DNA from: Eulemur rufifrons
Lineage: Eukaryota > Chordata > Mammalia > Primates > Lemuridae
Assembly: GCF_041146395.1 (NCBI RefSeq)
Contig: NC_090999.1
Span: 70,995,001-71,059,000, forward strand
Length of the DNA: 64,000 nucleotides
Reading direction: 5' to 3'
In this document: positions 39,101-54,300 of the stretch, one piece after another
Layout of the letters: each line of letters opens with the position of its first letter
Numbering within the stretch: position 1 is the stretch's first letter
The notes under the pieces: model-generated
The model's database searches: none
What the model was told of the DNA's origin: nothing
What the model saw: only the letters and a program-made list of their open reading frames with translations
Made by a program: the position numbers and the translations under genes

Positions 39101-42100
39101 AGGACAGTGCTCTCAGATCCTGAACTGAGTAACTTTAAAGACAAAAATAATTTAAGTTTCTAATTGTTGTGTTTTGAGTAACACCAAATATGATTTAGAG
39201 TATAAATTCATAATTAAAGTATTAATAGTAAAGCTTTCTTTAGTTTCATTTCCACATTTTTGGCCACCTAGGAGAAAATAATATTTACTTGTAAAAGGAA
39301 TTTTACATGATTTTTTGTCTTTACTAATTTATAGTTTGTTTGTCCAAGTTGAGGGGTAGTCTTGATTCCTCCTGTTTCACATTTATTTTGAAGAGAAGAC
39401 CACCCTGCACACCTGTGTAAATATGGTAGTCATGCGTCACAGCAATGTTACGGGTCTCATGTTAATAGGTTACTGGTTTGTTTCTGGGGGCTGGTGGTAG
39501 TATATGCTTTTAGAGTTGGTGACTCCAAGGACTATAAATATATATCTTGGAATGTGTTATGGCTCACCTAATATAAATGTTTACTTTCACATAATTTAAA
39601 ATTGAAAAGTACAAGTGAATATATTCAGTCAAGTAAAACATTCATAGGAAACACATCAAGGTCTATATTAGAACCAGTTTCTGCATTTTCTTAGGTGACT
39701 CTCTTCTAAGATTAAACTATTCCAAGTTCTAAGGTCTTTAAGAGGTCTTCTAAGATTAATAACTATTTTCAATATTTCTTCCTTTCTTTATTGTTTGGAG
39801 GATTGCATGTATACTAAAGATTTTGTTACTTGTTCAAAATGGGTTTTCATCTTCAGTGTGAGTCCTTTAACTTTCTATGCCCAGGTGATTTGTGGTTGTC
39901 ATTGTTTACCTAATCCAGCAACCACAGATGTTTAGATCTAAGCAAATTGGAACTGGAAATGGAAAACCAAAGAGAAATACCAAATAATCATTCATATAAG
40001 GGGATAAATAAAGGAAATTTTGCATGTGTTGTCTCATTAATTCTTATGGTAACCCTATAGATCGTCTCATTTTATTGCTAGAGAAACAGAGACAGGAACA
40101 TCTATATCTTTGATTTCATTAGGTGCTAGTACAATAGTTTGTATGGAATTCTTTTTTTTTTTAATAAATCATTAGACCATTACCATCATCCTACCTCACA
40201 GTGTTTGCTTAGGGCCTGACTTTAAGATACTGAAAGCTAAGCATATTTAAGCCAATTTTCAGAAGAGGAAACAGAGGGTCGGAGAATTTAAGATTATCCT
40301 CCCAAGCTTTTTACTAGTTAGGTGTTAACCTACTTGTATGCCATTTACATTATAACAGATTTGAGTGTGGGGATAGTGAAACAAAGGAAGAATGAAAAGT
40401 TATCAAGACAGTAGATGGAACTGACATATAGCAATAGCACATCTCTGTCTTCCTCACATCAAATGCAATTATTCTTTCATTCCCTTACCTTCATTCCCTC
40501 CTGGGAACACTCTGGCCAATTCTGCCAAAAAATAAAATAAACCTTAAACCATCTTACAAAATAAATCCCAATACACATGAAGATTTAAAGATTTGCAGAA
40601 GGAAAGGGTCTTGGATATAGAGCTGATACGTTGGGAAGTGAAAATTTTGCTTGTTGGGTAACCAAGGCTTTCCATTCTAAGATATTCTGATAACATAAAG
40701 AATGAGGCTTTAGTCTTTTTGTGGATTGTCCCAAATTCTAGATCTCAGGATGCCTTATCATAAGATTAGATATGTTTGAAAATAAGGAATTATAAAGACT
40801 CATAATATTTTGTTCATTCATTTAAAAAAAATAATTTTTACTTTTTTGTAGCCATTCTGTTTGTTCATTCTTAAGACACTTAACTATTTTATACCTTCTT
40901 TTTTATTATCTGTGTCTTTTAAAATTTTGGAATCCCAGTAGGATATATGCCACAGGATATGGTAGGGACTCAATAAGTGCTTCCTGAATACATGAATGAA
41001 CAGTCAAGAACCATTTGGTTTTTTTGGCCATTTTCTAACCGAGCATTTCAAATAGTAGAAATTTTGCCTTTTGCCTTAAATTATGTTTTTTGTTTTAATG
41101 TAAGGAATAATTGTTTTTTTTTTTTTTAAAAAAAGAAAATCCACTTGTTCATTAATTCAGCAATCTTTTAAAATTCTGCTGTGTGCCAATTATTAGGCTA
41201 GGCAATGGGGATGTGAAGTATGATACAAGTTCAGGGAAGTCACAGCCTAGCAGAATTCTAGAAGACAAGAATAAGAGTGTTAAAACATATAAAAAGTCCT
41301 TTCTCCTTGCACTTTTCAAATTTCTGAAGAAAATTACAGAGTACAATTCACATTGCTTATTAGGACTACGACAAACTTTCTTGATGGTATTAAAAGTCAA
41401 AATTGGATTTGAATGACTTAGAATTTTGGCTTTATGTTTATGTGACTGGTTATATTAATGCATTTTAAACATACTTTTTAATTTTGAGAAGATACCATCA
41501 CAGTTGTCATGGAATTCATATGTGTATATGCCTATTACGTTTACTTATGGACATACTACCTGGATGGTGTGTTTATATATTTGTATTGAATTATTAAATG
41601 CAAATTAAAGTAGGTATTTGGGGAATACTATAATGGTGATGAGAATTATTTTTATATTTTGAATAAAGCATAGCTTTCTCTAGAGCATTGCTTTTGTTTA
41701 TTGTTTTAATAAGAAATCACAGAATTGGAATGAGCGAAGGTATGATAAAATCTGCATTTGACCACTGAACTGTGGTGCTGTCTAAAAGGTGTTTTACAGA
41801 CACTCAGAGGAATTGGCTTTGACAGCAGCCCACTCAGCCAAGAAATTTGACTGTCATCTTCATCCACTTGCTTTCCCTCACATGGATGACCTGTAAATAA
41901 ATGTGTCTTTTCCTTAGTGAATGATGGCAGGTCCCTATCTATCAAATTGCACCATACAAATGAGATAGAAGCCACTGAATTTAGAAATAGATTAAATTAA
42001 TCTAATGATTCATTGTTTTTCATTTTCTGGGCTTCTCTCTTGAATGTGAAACAATTTCTGCTTGCAGAATTGCATAGTTATTACAGATTTGAAGATTTCC

Positions 42101-42290
42101 AAATGTGACCTTTCTTAAACAAAGCACATGATCAGGTGATGTTGGGATATTCTGAGAACTGCATGAACAATCTAATTTTGATCATGCTTATGGGTCACTA
42201 GATAGTGTGAGTATAAAGACTAAAGTCATGGAGGGTACGTTGCTCAATATATCCACATTTTATGGCTTTGACAGCGGTAAATAGAAGAAT

Positions 42291-42324
<34 letters not shown>

Positions 42325-45300
42325 ATGTGTATGAATCCGGATCCCCATGCAATCATGTTGTCACTTTTCTGCTTCCAATTAGTTGACTGAGCATCCTTTC
42401 CTTTCTCTTTTCATTTAGAATTTTTTTCCAACATGAATAATGAATAGTCTCTGTCTCGCAGATGACTATTGAGTACCTTCCATCAAACACCCTAAGAAGC
42501 TCTTCTAGTTTCTTAGTGAAAGCTATGTGGAAAGAGTTATTATCAATAGCACAAATAAGATACTCTGATGAGTAGATAAAACTCAGTTTGCTTGGTCATA
42601 ATCATGAAGGAGTTGTTGCTGCTATATACCCTCTTTCAGAATCTCAGAGAATTTATTGAGTGTCCTCTCTCCTTTGGTCACCCAAACATCCATGTTTCCA
42701 ACATAACATCCTCCAGCAAGTTCTAGGCTTTCATTAGACAATAAAAAAGGGTGGGAGGGGAGTAGGAACCATTTTATTATACTTTATAAAGCAGAGAGTT
42801 AGGAATGTCTTCAATTAGGTACATCCAGTGATCACCAAAAAGTAACCGAATGTTAACATAACTATTTTAATGCAGAGACATCAAAATGACATCTCACCTA
42901 CCCCCAGTAAAATGGCCAATTCAGGCATCCCAGGTTTGAATCAAATCTGATGTATAGATGTCCTTCAGTTGTGGAGGGCTTCATGGGATTTTGACAGTTA
43001 TTCTGAAATAGCCATTTTGGCTATTTCTGTAGGAACTACCTTGGTGGTCAGCTCTAAAAAGATCACTATGAGTCGGTCTAGTCAGAGAAAATTTTGTGAA
43101 GGAGGTTGGTAAGATTTGATCTGGACCTGGGAAGATGGCCTATTTGGATATGTATAGGGGAAGAGACTATTCCAGTGCCCAACAGTATGATTAGGAAGGA
43201 ACTTAAATGAGAGACAGCATCATATAGTGCTTGGAAGAGTGAGCTCTGAGCCAGACCACTCTGTGTTCAAATCCTAACCTCACCACTTCCAAGCTGCATG
43301 ACTTTCTAGCTGCGTGACAAGCTACTCCAACTCTCTCTCCTTAAGGCTCATCTATTTGGGAGGACAAAGGACCAGACTCACAAGGTCTTTGTAAGGAGTA
43401 AATGAGTGCCTGGCTCAGGGTAAGCCCTCAGTAACTGTTAGTGGTTGTGATTATTAAGTGAGGCTAGCTGCCTGACGAGAGTGAAGAGTGGATATAAGGG
43501 TTGCCATGTTGGAAATGTGGTGAGCTAGGAGCCTGGCGCAATATTATGCATGGCCTTAAATGCAGACTATGGATTTCATTCTGTAGGACATTAATAGGGG
43601 GAGACCATTATAGGAATACATTACAAAAACAGGGCCTAATGAAACTTGTGCTATTTTATCTTGCATAGCTTGACTGATAAAATCTATTTATTGATTCTTT
43701 AGTTGGTTCTGGTATATACAGTAAACTTCAATTTTAAAAGATATATCTTCTAGAAGTTTAGTTCTTTTTTGTGTTGAAATCCCTTTATTCAGAAGTAAGG
43801 ATTATTTCATTTTACAGTTAATCAATATATAGGCTTGCTCAGGTGTCTTATTTCTTGGTCTATTTGGCAACAGCAGCTTAAAGTCCTCATAAACCATGTT
43901 AAGGATTCTTTATACACTGTACGTCGTTGTCCATGCTATCAGAAATTAATGAAAATTTCACTATTAAGCTTTCTGGCTAGAAATGTTCAAGCAAAAGATC
44001 TTTATTTTAGTGTAGAATTGCTTCATGGTAATGGAGGAAGCTTGCGGGAGACAACACACTATGCCACGGTTGCAGGTTTTTAACATCCTGGCAAATGGAC
44101 TGTAGTGCTGTGAACTTGACATTTATCTGTATCTGTTTGGCCAAACTACAAGATTATGAACAGTAAAGTTGATCATATCCTACACTTACATCACAATTTA
44201 GAGCATCATTATCTTCACTTACTTTGAGCGGTTTTTAAAGTATAATCTTTATTTTTTGGAAATAAAGAAATACTAGTAGTAAGATTTTAGGGCCTGTATT
44301 TTTTTTTTTAAATCATGACATCTGTTTTTACATTATTGTTTCGTGAACCTTGCACCTTCCCAATTCTCTCATTATTGAATATGGCTTGAAAGCACAAGAG
44401 AATACAGACTGTTTATTGGACAGGGATGTAATCATTAGAGCCTTTATTTACATGCCAGCTTCAGACCTCAGCACTAAAAGGATTTTAGATGATACAACTA
44501 AAATTGCATGATGTAACACAGAGTTCTGGTGGCCTCTTACAATAAAATAACTCTGAAATATTAACTGAATTTTACCTCTGGAAACTCTTTTTATAAATTT
44601 ATTCTTTAAAAAAACCTTGTTTTTACTAGTTGCCCTGTACATTTAAAGGAACAATACGATTCCAAGTTAACTGAGATTAGTTGACTAAACTCAGAATATA
44701 CTCACATAATAGAGTATATTCAGCCACTAAAAATGCTGACTATAGTCAGAATCACCTGTGACACTTTTAAAAGATATACTTAGCTAGGAATGACCTCTGA
44801 ACATTTGATTGTGATATTGATGGCAGAATAGAAGGGGCTGATATAGGATTGACCCTGGGCATGTGTATTTTTACCAAGCTCCATAGGTAATTATAATGTA
44901 CAGCCCAAGCTGAAAAGTACCATTGAAGAAAATTGTTTAATAACATGAAAATAACCACGGCATGCAAAATAAGCTGTTTATGGTATATAATATGATTCCA
45001 CTGGGAGAAAGAAAGAAGGTTAACAATAATTGTCTCTAATGATATATACAGGCAACAATTCTAGAATGCCAAAGTTCTTGAGATCCAAACTTGAATTTGC
45101 AAGGCAGTTCTTTTTTATTCAGTACGTTAATTATCCATGGTCTGTAGTATTCCTCTAATGAATATCTTTAGCTAAAAAGAATGTTCCTCCCATTTCCAAT
45201 GGTAATTCAGGGCTTGTTATATGTACATAGATATCTTCAAAATCTCTGGGTCCTCCGCTTAGCTATGTGCGTTCTTCAGAATCTTTCCATGTCCTGAGTC

Positions 45301-48300
45301 TGGCACAAAAAATAAAAATTTGACATGCAGACCTGAATATCCAAGGAAAGGAAATACAGAGAAAAAGCCAAGTGCTAAATGAAACTCTGTCCCAGGCTGC
45401 ATTCTTAGAGAATTTTATGACCCTGATTGTAGTTTGATGTTAGCTAAAAGAGATCATAAATCCCAAACATCTTTATGCAGTTAGGGCAAATTTTGCTTAG
45501 AACTCCAGAAATTAGACCTAACTATCTCTCTGCTCAATATGTTATTTACACACATACTTTCAAGTCTTTTATTTCCGATGACATTATCCTTTGAGAAATC
45601 CTCCCACCTTTGCACTTTCAGTGTCATCATATTTCCTGTAATTGGCGTGTCTGAGTCACTATTTCTGGAGTCTTAGTCCTTCAAAGATATTTAGTGCCCA
45701 GGACTTACTTGCCTATAAAATTGTCCCTGATCTTATACATTAGGCACCAAGCAGTTGGTCCCCCTTGAGACTGAAGTACCATTTCCACTTAAGCAGCTGT
45801 CACTTTACTATTGAGTTAGAAGAGTCAGTGGCACTTTTAATCTTACTGGATATAATATTCCCTTGCATTCTCTTGAGGATGTGTTTTGCACCATTTCTCA
45901 CCATCCCAAGGCTGCCTTTGTTTATTCTGCCTGTCAGAATTGTACACTTAAATGCAGTTGTTTTCATTGTTATCCTCTAGCTCTCTTCCCCTTGGATCCT
46001 TTATTTCTTTGGTGTATGACAGGAGAAAAATAAAGAAGAAATTTCTTTTAAGATGTGATCTTAAAGTATTTTTCCATATTCTGTTTTGTGTTGTGTTGAA
46101 ATCTCCTGCATTGTCATATATGTGTCTTATGCCCAGCAGACCTTATTCTTATTCGCTAGGGGATGGGGTCTTATGTTTCAAAGCCAGGCACAGTAAGTAG
46201 GAATGGAACAAACCCAGGAAATGAACCTGTCAGAATAATCTTTTCCCAGCCAGGCCCTCCCCACCGCTGGCAGCAGGCCTTTCGGTGAAATTGTCCAAGC
46301 ACTGCTTTAAGGCATCTACTGTTTGTTTTAGATTTACATTTTGATGACATTCCTTTTGCTGGAGGTATTTTTCATTTCAACTTGCAATGAATTATACTTT
46401 GAGCTAGAATTTTATAAATATTTAGATATTATACTTTAGGATATGAAAAAAGATGGTGAATGGCTTGTTTTTTGCTGTGTAGCACTAATTTACTTAGCAT
46501 TTAAATTAGATCTTGAGTTTCTGGAGGAAGGTATGAGTCCGTGAGAATAAGTTTTTACGAGAGGGGACTCTGAAGAATTTTCTTTTCCTACCCCTTCAAG
46601 ACATAGATTTCTCATTTGAGAAATGACCATTAAACACATATCTCATAAGAGTTCAGTGTGGAGCAAATAAGTGATAGTTAAAATAGTATGTCAGAACGAG
46701 AAAAAAATCAGAAAATGGTTGGGTAATTAACTTTCCTTTACAAAGAACAGTTAGAAGATTCTCTGGCACAAGGAAGGGCCCAGGCAAACTGTTTTCTTTC
46801 CTTCCTAAAGAAAAGCTGCAGAGATTGTATGTTGTTCCCTTTGTGATCTACTCTTCTTCCGGCAGATCTCCTCCCTGTCCTCACCTGCATCTTTTGCTTA
46901 TTAAGATTTCATTTTATGAAATTGCTGATTGCTCACTCTTTTTCTGAGGTTTTTGCTTTGTTTCACAGCAGCACACACACTGCATTAATTTAAAAAAGAC
47001 ATTTTTGTCGTCTCCTAAACAGACCCTGACAGCTCAGGACTTTCCCTAAAGCTCTGTCTGAGCCTTCTCTGTGATTCCCCTTTTGGTGCTTCTGTCCCTT
47101 CCCACAGCCTCCAGGTTCGGTTTTTGAGTGCTTCCCAAATATGTAATTTTCTGACCTCTTTCTTGAGCAAGAGCCATGCAATTCCAACTCTGCTGGGTAT
47201 TTCCACCTGGATTTTCAGCTGATGCCTGAAACTCACATTGTTTTGCAACAGTTTAATACTTGGAATAAACTGCACTTGGCCATGTTTGCTTATTACCAAA
47301 ATTCCAAGAATGATTCAGTCATAGGAAATCTGTCCACCCATAATAAGGTAATCTAAGGGGAGGAAATCATGTAATCATCAACAGACATAGCTTCTGAAAA
47401 ATCAGAGGATTCAGCTTCTTGTTTGACAACCCCTTGTGGATTGGTAGAGAGAATTTTTTTTTTAAAAAGGGCGGTGGGAGGGGGGTACAGTCAGACAAAA
47501 AAATTATAGATGTCCATAGAGTGACATAAACAGTCTGATAAAAATGAATATAAGACTACAAATTATGTCATATACTAAAATAAACTTAAGCTGAATAAAA
47601 GACAAATAAAGGCCAGGTACTTCCACCTTAGGGATTTTTCAATTTTCCTTCAGCCAGGACGGATTTCTTGTAGGATCTGGAAGGGAGGAAGGAACTGCTG
47701 CACTCAACTCGAGAGTGGTCTGTAGACACAGAGTCCCTCTTCTTTCTGTTTCTCTTGCCAACAAACTCAGCCTTCATAACAATATGATTTTTTATGAATT
47801 GTCACTGTCGTAACTTCCAATTGATTCTTTCCTTGCAAAACATTTCTTCAATCTCTTAGGCTTATGACATCCTTTGGTAATAGAAAACAGTCTCAAGATA
47901 TATCAAGTCCATTTTTCAGCCATTCTCTCTTTGTTAGTATTTTAAGTGATGGCATGAAAACCTCAAGATTTGATTTTTACTCTTTAAGTTCTTATTTTTA
48001 GTTCAGTAAATGGAAGGCTTTTTATTTCCTCTGAAAGTTGTAAGTCAAGATGGCACATAGTAGGTGCCCTGTGTTTTCTGATCAACCATCCTTTGCAAGT
48101 TGTGACGCTAGAGTTTAATGTAGAACTTTTAAAAAAAACTATAAATATTCATGTCTCAGATACATATTCGAACGATAAATGATGTTTTATTAATTTTATC
48201 AGTCAGACCAATCAAAATAACTAAAAGGTGCAGTTTTGCAAATAGTTAGCATTTTATGTGTAAAGGTGACTTGTAAACTGCTACTGCCTACTGGGCAGCA

Positions 48301-51300
48301 TTATGAAGGAGGAAAAAAGGGGTGAGTCAAACACACCCCAGGAAATAGGTAACAATATAATTTAATTTTAATTTTTTCTCTGTTTTAGTTCTGTACTGGT
48401 TTGAGTTTATTTTAATGTCTTTCAACTACTACTATTAGGAGAAAAAGAGAAATGACATTGTATAAGTTCCAATATCCTTTTAACAAGTACTCTATGCTCA
48501 TTCAGGACAGTAATTTTTAGTTTTCTGTACTTTTGTAAAGATACGTTTTCCACTTTTATTTTTCTTTCCTAGTAAATCGTTTTTCCATATGCACCTTAGT
48601 GACTACAGTACTGTTGTTATTTTAAGATGGTAATAAATTTGTTCTATGAGTTTTTTTGCTCATGTTTTGACCACTCACCGTGGCTTTTGTTTCAGTGCAA
48701 TATTGCGCAGTGTTTTATGGTACTCAGCACTCTACTGAGATCTGGAAAAAAATATATTGTGAGGACATTGCCTGGGGCTTTCATTTTATACTCACATAAT
48801 GCCCTCACCACTGTAAAAGGGATCTTCCATTAAAAAATGTCTGTGTGTATGTGTAATATTTAGCCTATTATTATTTTTTCTTTTTGCTATATAATAGTTT
48901 ACTATCCTGCTAAATTAAATTATTAACTCATGTTCATCTTAAAGAATAAAATAATTTATATGACCAGGGCATTCTATCGTGAGAGTATTGAAACCTCTTT
49001 GTTACGCAGGTATTCAAACTGTTCAAACATGTGATCTTTTGTAACATTTATGCACAGAAGTATACTTTGTATTCACATTCATGTATCATTTTTTTCTTAA
49101 CAGTTGACTTCAAACCTCATGCCAGCATGGATACTGTCCATCATATGTTACTTTTTGGATGTAATATGCCTTCCTCCATGGGAAGTTACTGGTAAGAATC
49201 ATGGGCTCACAGTAGAGAAGTGTGTAGAAAATATGTTTTTTATAAGTACAAAGTATGTCTGTGCCAGTATTTTACAACTGAATAATAAATAGGCAGAACT
49301 TTTTGTTTTAGAAAAAGAACATTGTTCATTTGCTTCACATGATTACCATGGTTTATCACAGTTATTTAGTCTGCGTATCTATCAGTTTTTGTCGCCAACT
49401 TGCTAAATATGTTTATCATTATGCATAATGTGTCCAGATACAGAAGGCTTGTAAAGAAAGCCTGAAAATTTGGATTATTGATACTCTGATGTTAATTTTT
49501 TAAGATTTGTGATTCCACCCAAAGAGCACCAAGGTTCTGCTCATTGAGCACTCTTTTGTTCCAGACACTGTAGTAGGTGATCTTGACATAACCATTTCAT
49601 TTTATCCTAATGTCTCTGCAAAGCAAGAATTATCCCCACTTTACAGACAAGGAGCCTAAACCTCAGAGAGCTTGCTCAGCATAACATAGCTGGTTGGTGC
49701 TAGAGCAGGATTGAACCCTAGGTTGTCTGGTTCCAAATCCAAAGTTATTTCCATTTTACCACATTGCCTCCCATGTATTCAAGTAACTGTTGCAGTTTTA
49801 GAAATTATTTTAATCACTATGGTGAGTCTTAATATTTTCATGAGCAATTCATAAACCTCTATTAAATGCCCATCGTATACCAGAACTGTAGCAAATGCTG
49901 TGGAATTCTAGGTTAAATAAGATATTAATATGGTTTTCTACCCTCAGAAGTTTACAACATAATTATGACTTGATTTCTTTTCTTTCATTTTGTTCTTTGG
50001 AGTTCTTGAAGATGAGTGAACTCTAAAACTAGCTGTGAATTTTAAGCCTCATATTTTTCACCTATAGCCACTGTTACATATTTGACAATCCAGAATGGCT
50101 AGTGTGCTTCACTTTGCATTGAGAAGGGATCTGTTTTGAGGCTTTGTCCCTACATTAGCATGTAGACGGATAGACCTTTCTCTGCGCATTCTAATATTCA
50201 TTAGCCTGATGCGAGGCACGAAGCAACTGCTTTCTAGTCATTTTTATAGTAAACAATTGTAATATGTATTTGGAACTGTTAAAAGCACAGGGCAATTAGT
50301 GGAAATCTCCATGGACCAAGTACCATCAAAGCATTTGTTAATAGGCTTAAGTTATTTGATGAAAGGGACATATCACATAGGAACCTAGCTCACATGACCA
50401 GGTTTATGTAAAACTGGAGTCAGCAAATCACAGTTAATACCCTTGAATATCAACATTCCAGTTTTTGCTCTTCAGTAAATTTTTGTAAACACAATTCTGG
50501 AATTAAAAGATTATTCTGTGACAACCTTTTCTCATTCTTATTCAGCAAATCACATCCCTTGGTTTTAATGCTTTAAAAACAATTTCTTCTGAAATTAGCA
50601 ATTTTTACCCTTGGATCACAATTATTGAAAATAACTAGAAGGGGTGTAAGCTTTTAAAGTCTGCTTTAGCTTCACTTTGGTTAAAAGGAATGAGTAAGAA
50701 AATAAAAATAGCTCTTAAATGCTATTATCGTTCTAATTGTTAAGAAAAATGATATAAAATGAAGCAAGCCTAGTTCACTGTTCTCATGTTAAGGGAATAT
50801 CAGAACAAACACATTACTTTGGTCCTTTGAAAATATTTACTAATACTCTTAAATGTACTATTTTGAAAATTAATCTATAAAATATATTGACCAAAAGGCT
50901 TCCAAGTTGGGGAAAGAAGAGTCAAAGAAAAATGAAAGTGAAAGCAGAATTTTTAAGTAAAGTAATTGCTACATATATTACTTTGCTAGAATTACTACTT
51001 GAAAGGCAACATGGTAGAAGGAAAAAGCAGTGAACTAACTGGCTGGATTCCCTACGTAGGTTACTCAGCCCTTCTGGGCCTGAGTTGGTTTCTTCATTTT
51101 AGCAAGAGACTTATATTAGATCATTTATAAAACCTCTTTATGCTCTAAAATTCCATAATTCTATGAATATAAATTGCATACAAATGCTGAGTCAGATTGG
51201 AAAAGAATTATTACTAGGAATTGGAGATGTGTGCACTGTTTGACACATCTCAAGCAAGCAGCCTGCTCTGTTTTGACAGTCAGTTGCATCATTGAGTAAT

Positions 51301-54300
51301 TATAATTCTTAATGACACTATATCTGTATCATTTTAAATGGATTTTAAGATACCTGCCTTACATCTTATATTCCCTCTTAATCTGTAGGTTTGTTATAAT
51401 TGAATTTGTAACCATAAAACAAGGACAATAATTGATGTTGTTATTCATCTTCTTTTAACCAAACCCAAACTATTCATCTAACATTTAAAAGTAAGATCTT
51501 TTCAATATATAGATATAGAATCTCTTCAGTATGCAAACTAGGTGACGTGCATTAAGGAAAACTGTTCTAGTGACTCTTGACTTCCACCATTGGGTCTTAT
51601 CTTTGATTTAAAGATTTGAAGATTATTTAGCCTCCAATATTTAACAAAATCCATGCCCCTTTAAAGAATTAGTGCTCACAGGGTATTTCATGGGCTGAAC
51701 TTTTTGGTTGCTTCACAAAAACATTCCTCACCTTCCACCCCCAATGTCTCACAGGTTCAGCCCTGGAGATGTCCAGTGGATATTCCCCAACTAGCCTCTC
51801 ATCCTTCCACATGGATTATAATACTAATAACAAAAAGATGTCAGTGTCAAACATCTTGCATTATTTTTCTAAAATTTTTAAGTTAGTGGAATTTATCACA
51901 CTCATTTTATGGTTGCACATCTATTCTTCAGTTGTTCCAAGATACAGATATCGCTTAAATGAAGACTCCTAAAATTTCACCTATATTTTTGAGTATGATA
52001 CCTGTAATGGCTTTTGATGCTTAAGAATGTCAAGAGCTTACTCACACTCTGGAAAAATCTTTAAGGGAATATAAAGCTATTTTAACCAAAGAGGAAAAAG
52101 CTAATCGGGTATTTTAACATCAAAATGTCAGACTCGGATTTCCTCTCTTTTCTGATAGCTAGGATTTCCTCCTGTTTTTACTTCAGTTTTCTGTTTTCAT
52201 TGCCAGCAGGTTGGCAAATAGGTATGTGTCTTTAATATAGAAAACATGTTTCCTCTGAAATTATGAAGTTATAATTCATCCTCTGTCTTCAGGCAGCACT
52301 TTTAATATGAAGGCAAAGAGCTATTCTGATGATGCTTCACTGTTGTGCTGCCCTCCTTTGCTCTTCGTAATTGCCTCTTTCTACTGTTCATTAAAATATA
52401 TTTACAGTTATATTAAGTTTACATGAAAATAGTAGACACAGCATGAAGCAGTTTTCATTATGTAGTCATTTTAATTTTAAAGTTTTTTTCCTCTGCACAC
52501 ATTCCAGTCTTTTGTGTCTCATTCCAAATTAGCAGCTCACACTGGTAATGTGTCTAGTTAATTATATGCATGCGCATTTAAATTGCATACATTGATGTGA
52601 ACCTTTTAATATACTGTAGGGTGGTCTCTTTATAGTTAGAATGGGCCTGGTGCTCAATTCCAAATTAGCATACCTCTAGAGGATGCAGATAAGGACCAGC
52701 TGATGGAAAAGCGGAGTGGCTCTGCTGACCCGTGTAAAGAAGGCAACAGTACCTGTCAGATGTAACCCTAATACCTTCTTCTCAAGCATTTAAAGGAGGA
52801 GATGACCCCATCTAAGGACCAGTGGGAAGTAATAGCGCCAAGATTGGAGCAAGCATAGCAATAGCATGATTTGTTGCACTTTATTTTTGCTTGTAGACTT
52901 AATTCTAAGTGTGGCAATTCTAAATTGCACAGATTAGTTGGCTGAATACGAGCCATAGTGAGCAGATACTCTTTTGGCCTTTTTAGGATCAGGAAGGAAA
53001 TGGAGGTGCTGAAAACTGGGCAATTTAAATATATGAATCTATTACTGCTCTCCACTAAAAAGTAGTAAATTTTCAGGAGATCTTAGAAATTAAAATATTG
53101 CATTTATCCTGTGAATTACTTTCTTTATTCTATTTTCACTCCAACCATCTTTTTTTTTTTTTTTTTTTTTGAATGATGAGTGGGGAGCTACTTAGAGTTT
53201 CAGACGTTGAAAGTCATGATATTTTGTTCATACAAATTATTTTGGCATTTGGGAGATTCTGGAATGCTCTCTTTTTTTTTTAAATATGAGATTGTAGGCT
53301 TATGTATTTTCTATTCTGCGGAGCACAGGACATACACTTTAAAGCAATTTAGGATTGCAAACCCCAAGACTTTGTGTTTAAAATACTGGGTGATTAAAGT
53401 GAGTGGCCTTCTTATGTGTTGAGTCTTATAGTTTGGCATCATCTTCTATGCATAGCTAAAATTGTTATTTTTAGTTCTCATTATTAATATTTGATTTTAA
53501 AACTATTTCTAATGACATTTATGACCAACTAATCTTTACAAATCAAAGATCGCTTCTACAGGTTGTTTGATGTTTTTTGAAAAAGAAGAGTCCCAGCTGG
53601 GTAAATGAGGCTATTTCCAGCTGTTCCAAGTTGGAATCATTCTCAAGCTAAAGCAGTAGTGCTTTCCCATCCTATGAAGCTTTAGCTTAAATCCCTTTCA
53701 ACTGCTTCTATTTATTAACCACCTGCTGTGTCTTTTTAAATGCCACTATCTCCACAGGGTTACAGATACTGATGAGGGGAAAAAGTAGCTGCAACATATA
53801 ACATGCATATAAATATACAAAAGCATGTATGTGAGACACCCTGCCTGGTTACTTACTTAAATGACTATTTTTTTTTTAAGTGATGTAATTTTCCATATCA
53901 GCTTGCAGGTTTGTTGCCTCCCTCATGATGATAATGATTCTTTGTCTGAGAACGGTATTTGCATATGCTGCCTTTATACCCTTTCCATATCCTGGTTTAG
54001 TCGTCTATACAGTGTATCCAGCAAGATTCACAGTGTGTCTTCTGCAGTCCCTTCTTTGTTTCTTCTGCCATATGAAACTTCTAAGTTAAACATGCATAAT
54101 ATCCTTGTCAATATAAATAAAAACAACACAAGCTACAAAATCTACACTGTCCCTTGTTTTGAACACTGCAAAATGTGTCTTTGAGTGCAGTAGCAAAGTT
54201 TAGACATAAATTTCTGCTAGGTGAAGATTAATTATCTATTTCCTTTTTCCACTTTAATATTGTAACAGATTCATATTATATTGCATATAGAGAGAATATA

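Larger units (their letters stand above)
37929..49103 (+). other. PAM: PAM intron 3 (11.2 kb)
   Basis: Phase-1 intron with consensus ends. It holds a purine tract, a (GT)15 run, and several MIR/L2 fragments listed separately. I see nothing nameable in about 38490-40000, 41280-42290, 42330-43200 and 43630-49100. A possible L2-like segment near 47190-47230 is too weak to call. Confidence 0.85.

Noticed and set aside
49104..49292. 62-codon sense ORF
   Set aside because: Starts at the first base of PAM exon 4 but in a different frame from PAM; a shadow.
53150..53172. T22-23 run as the tail of an antisense retrocopy
   Set aside because: No polyadenylation signal on the minus strand and no target duplication could be found around it.
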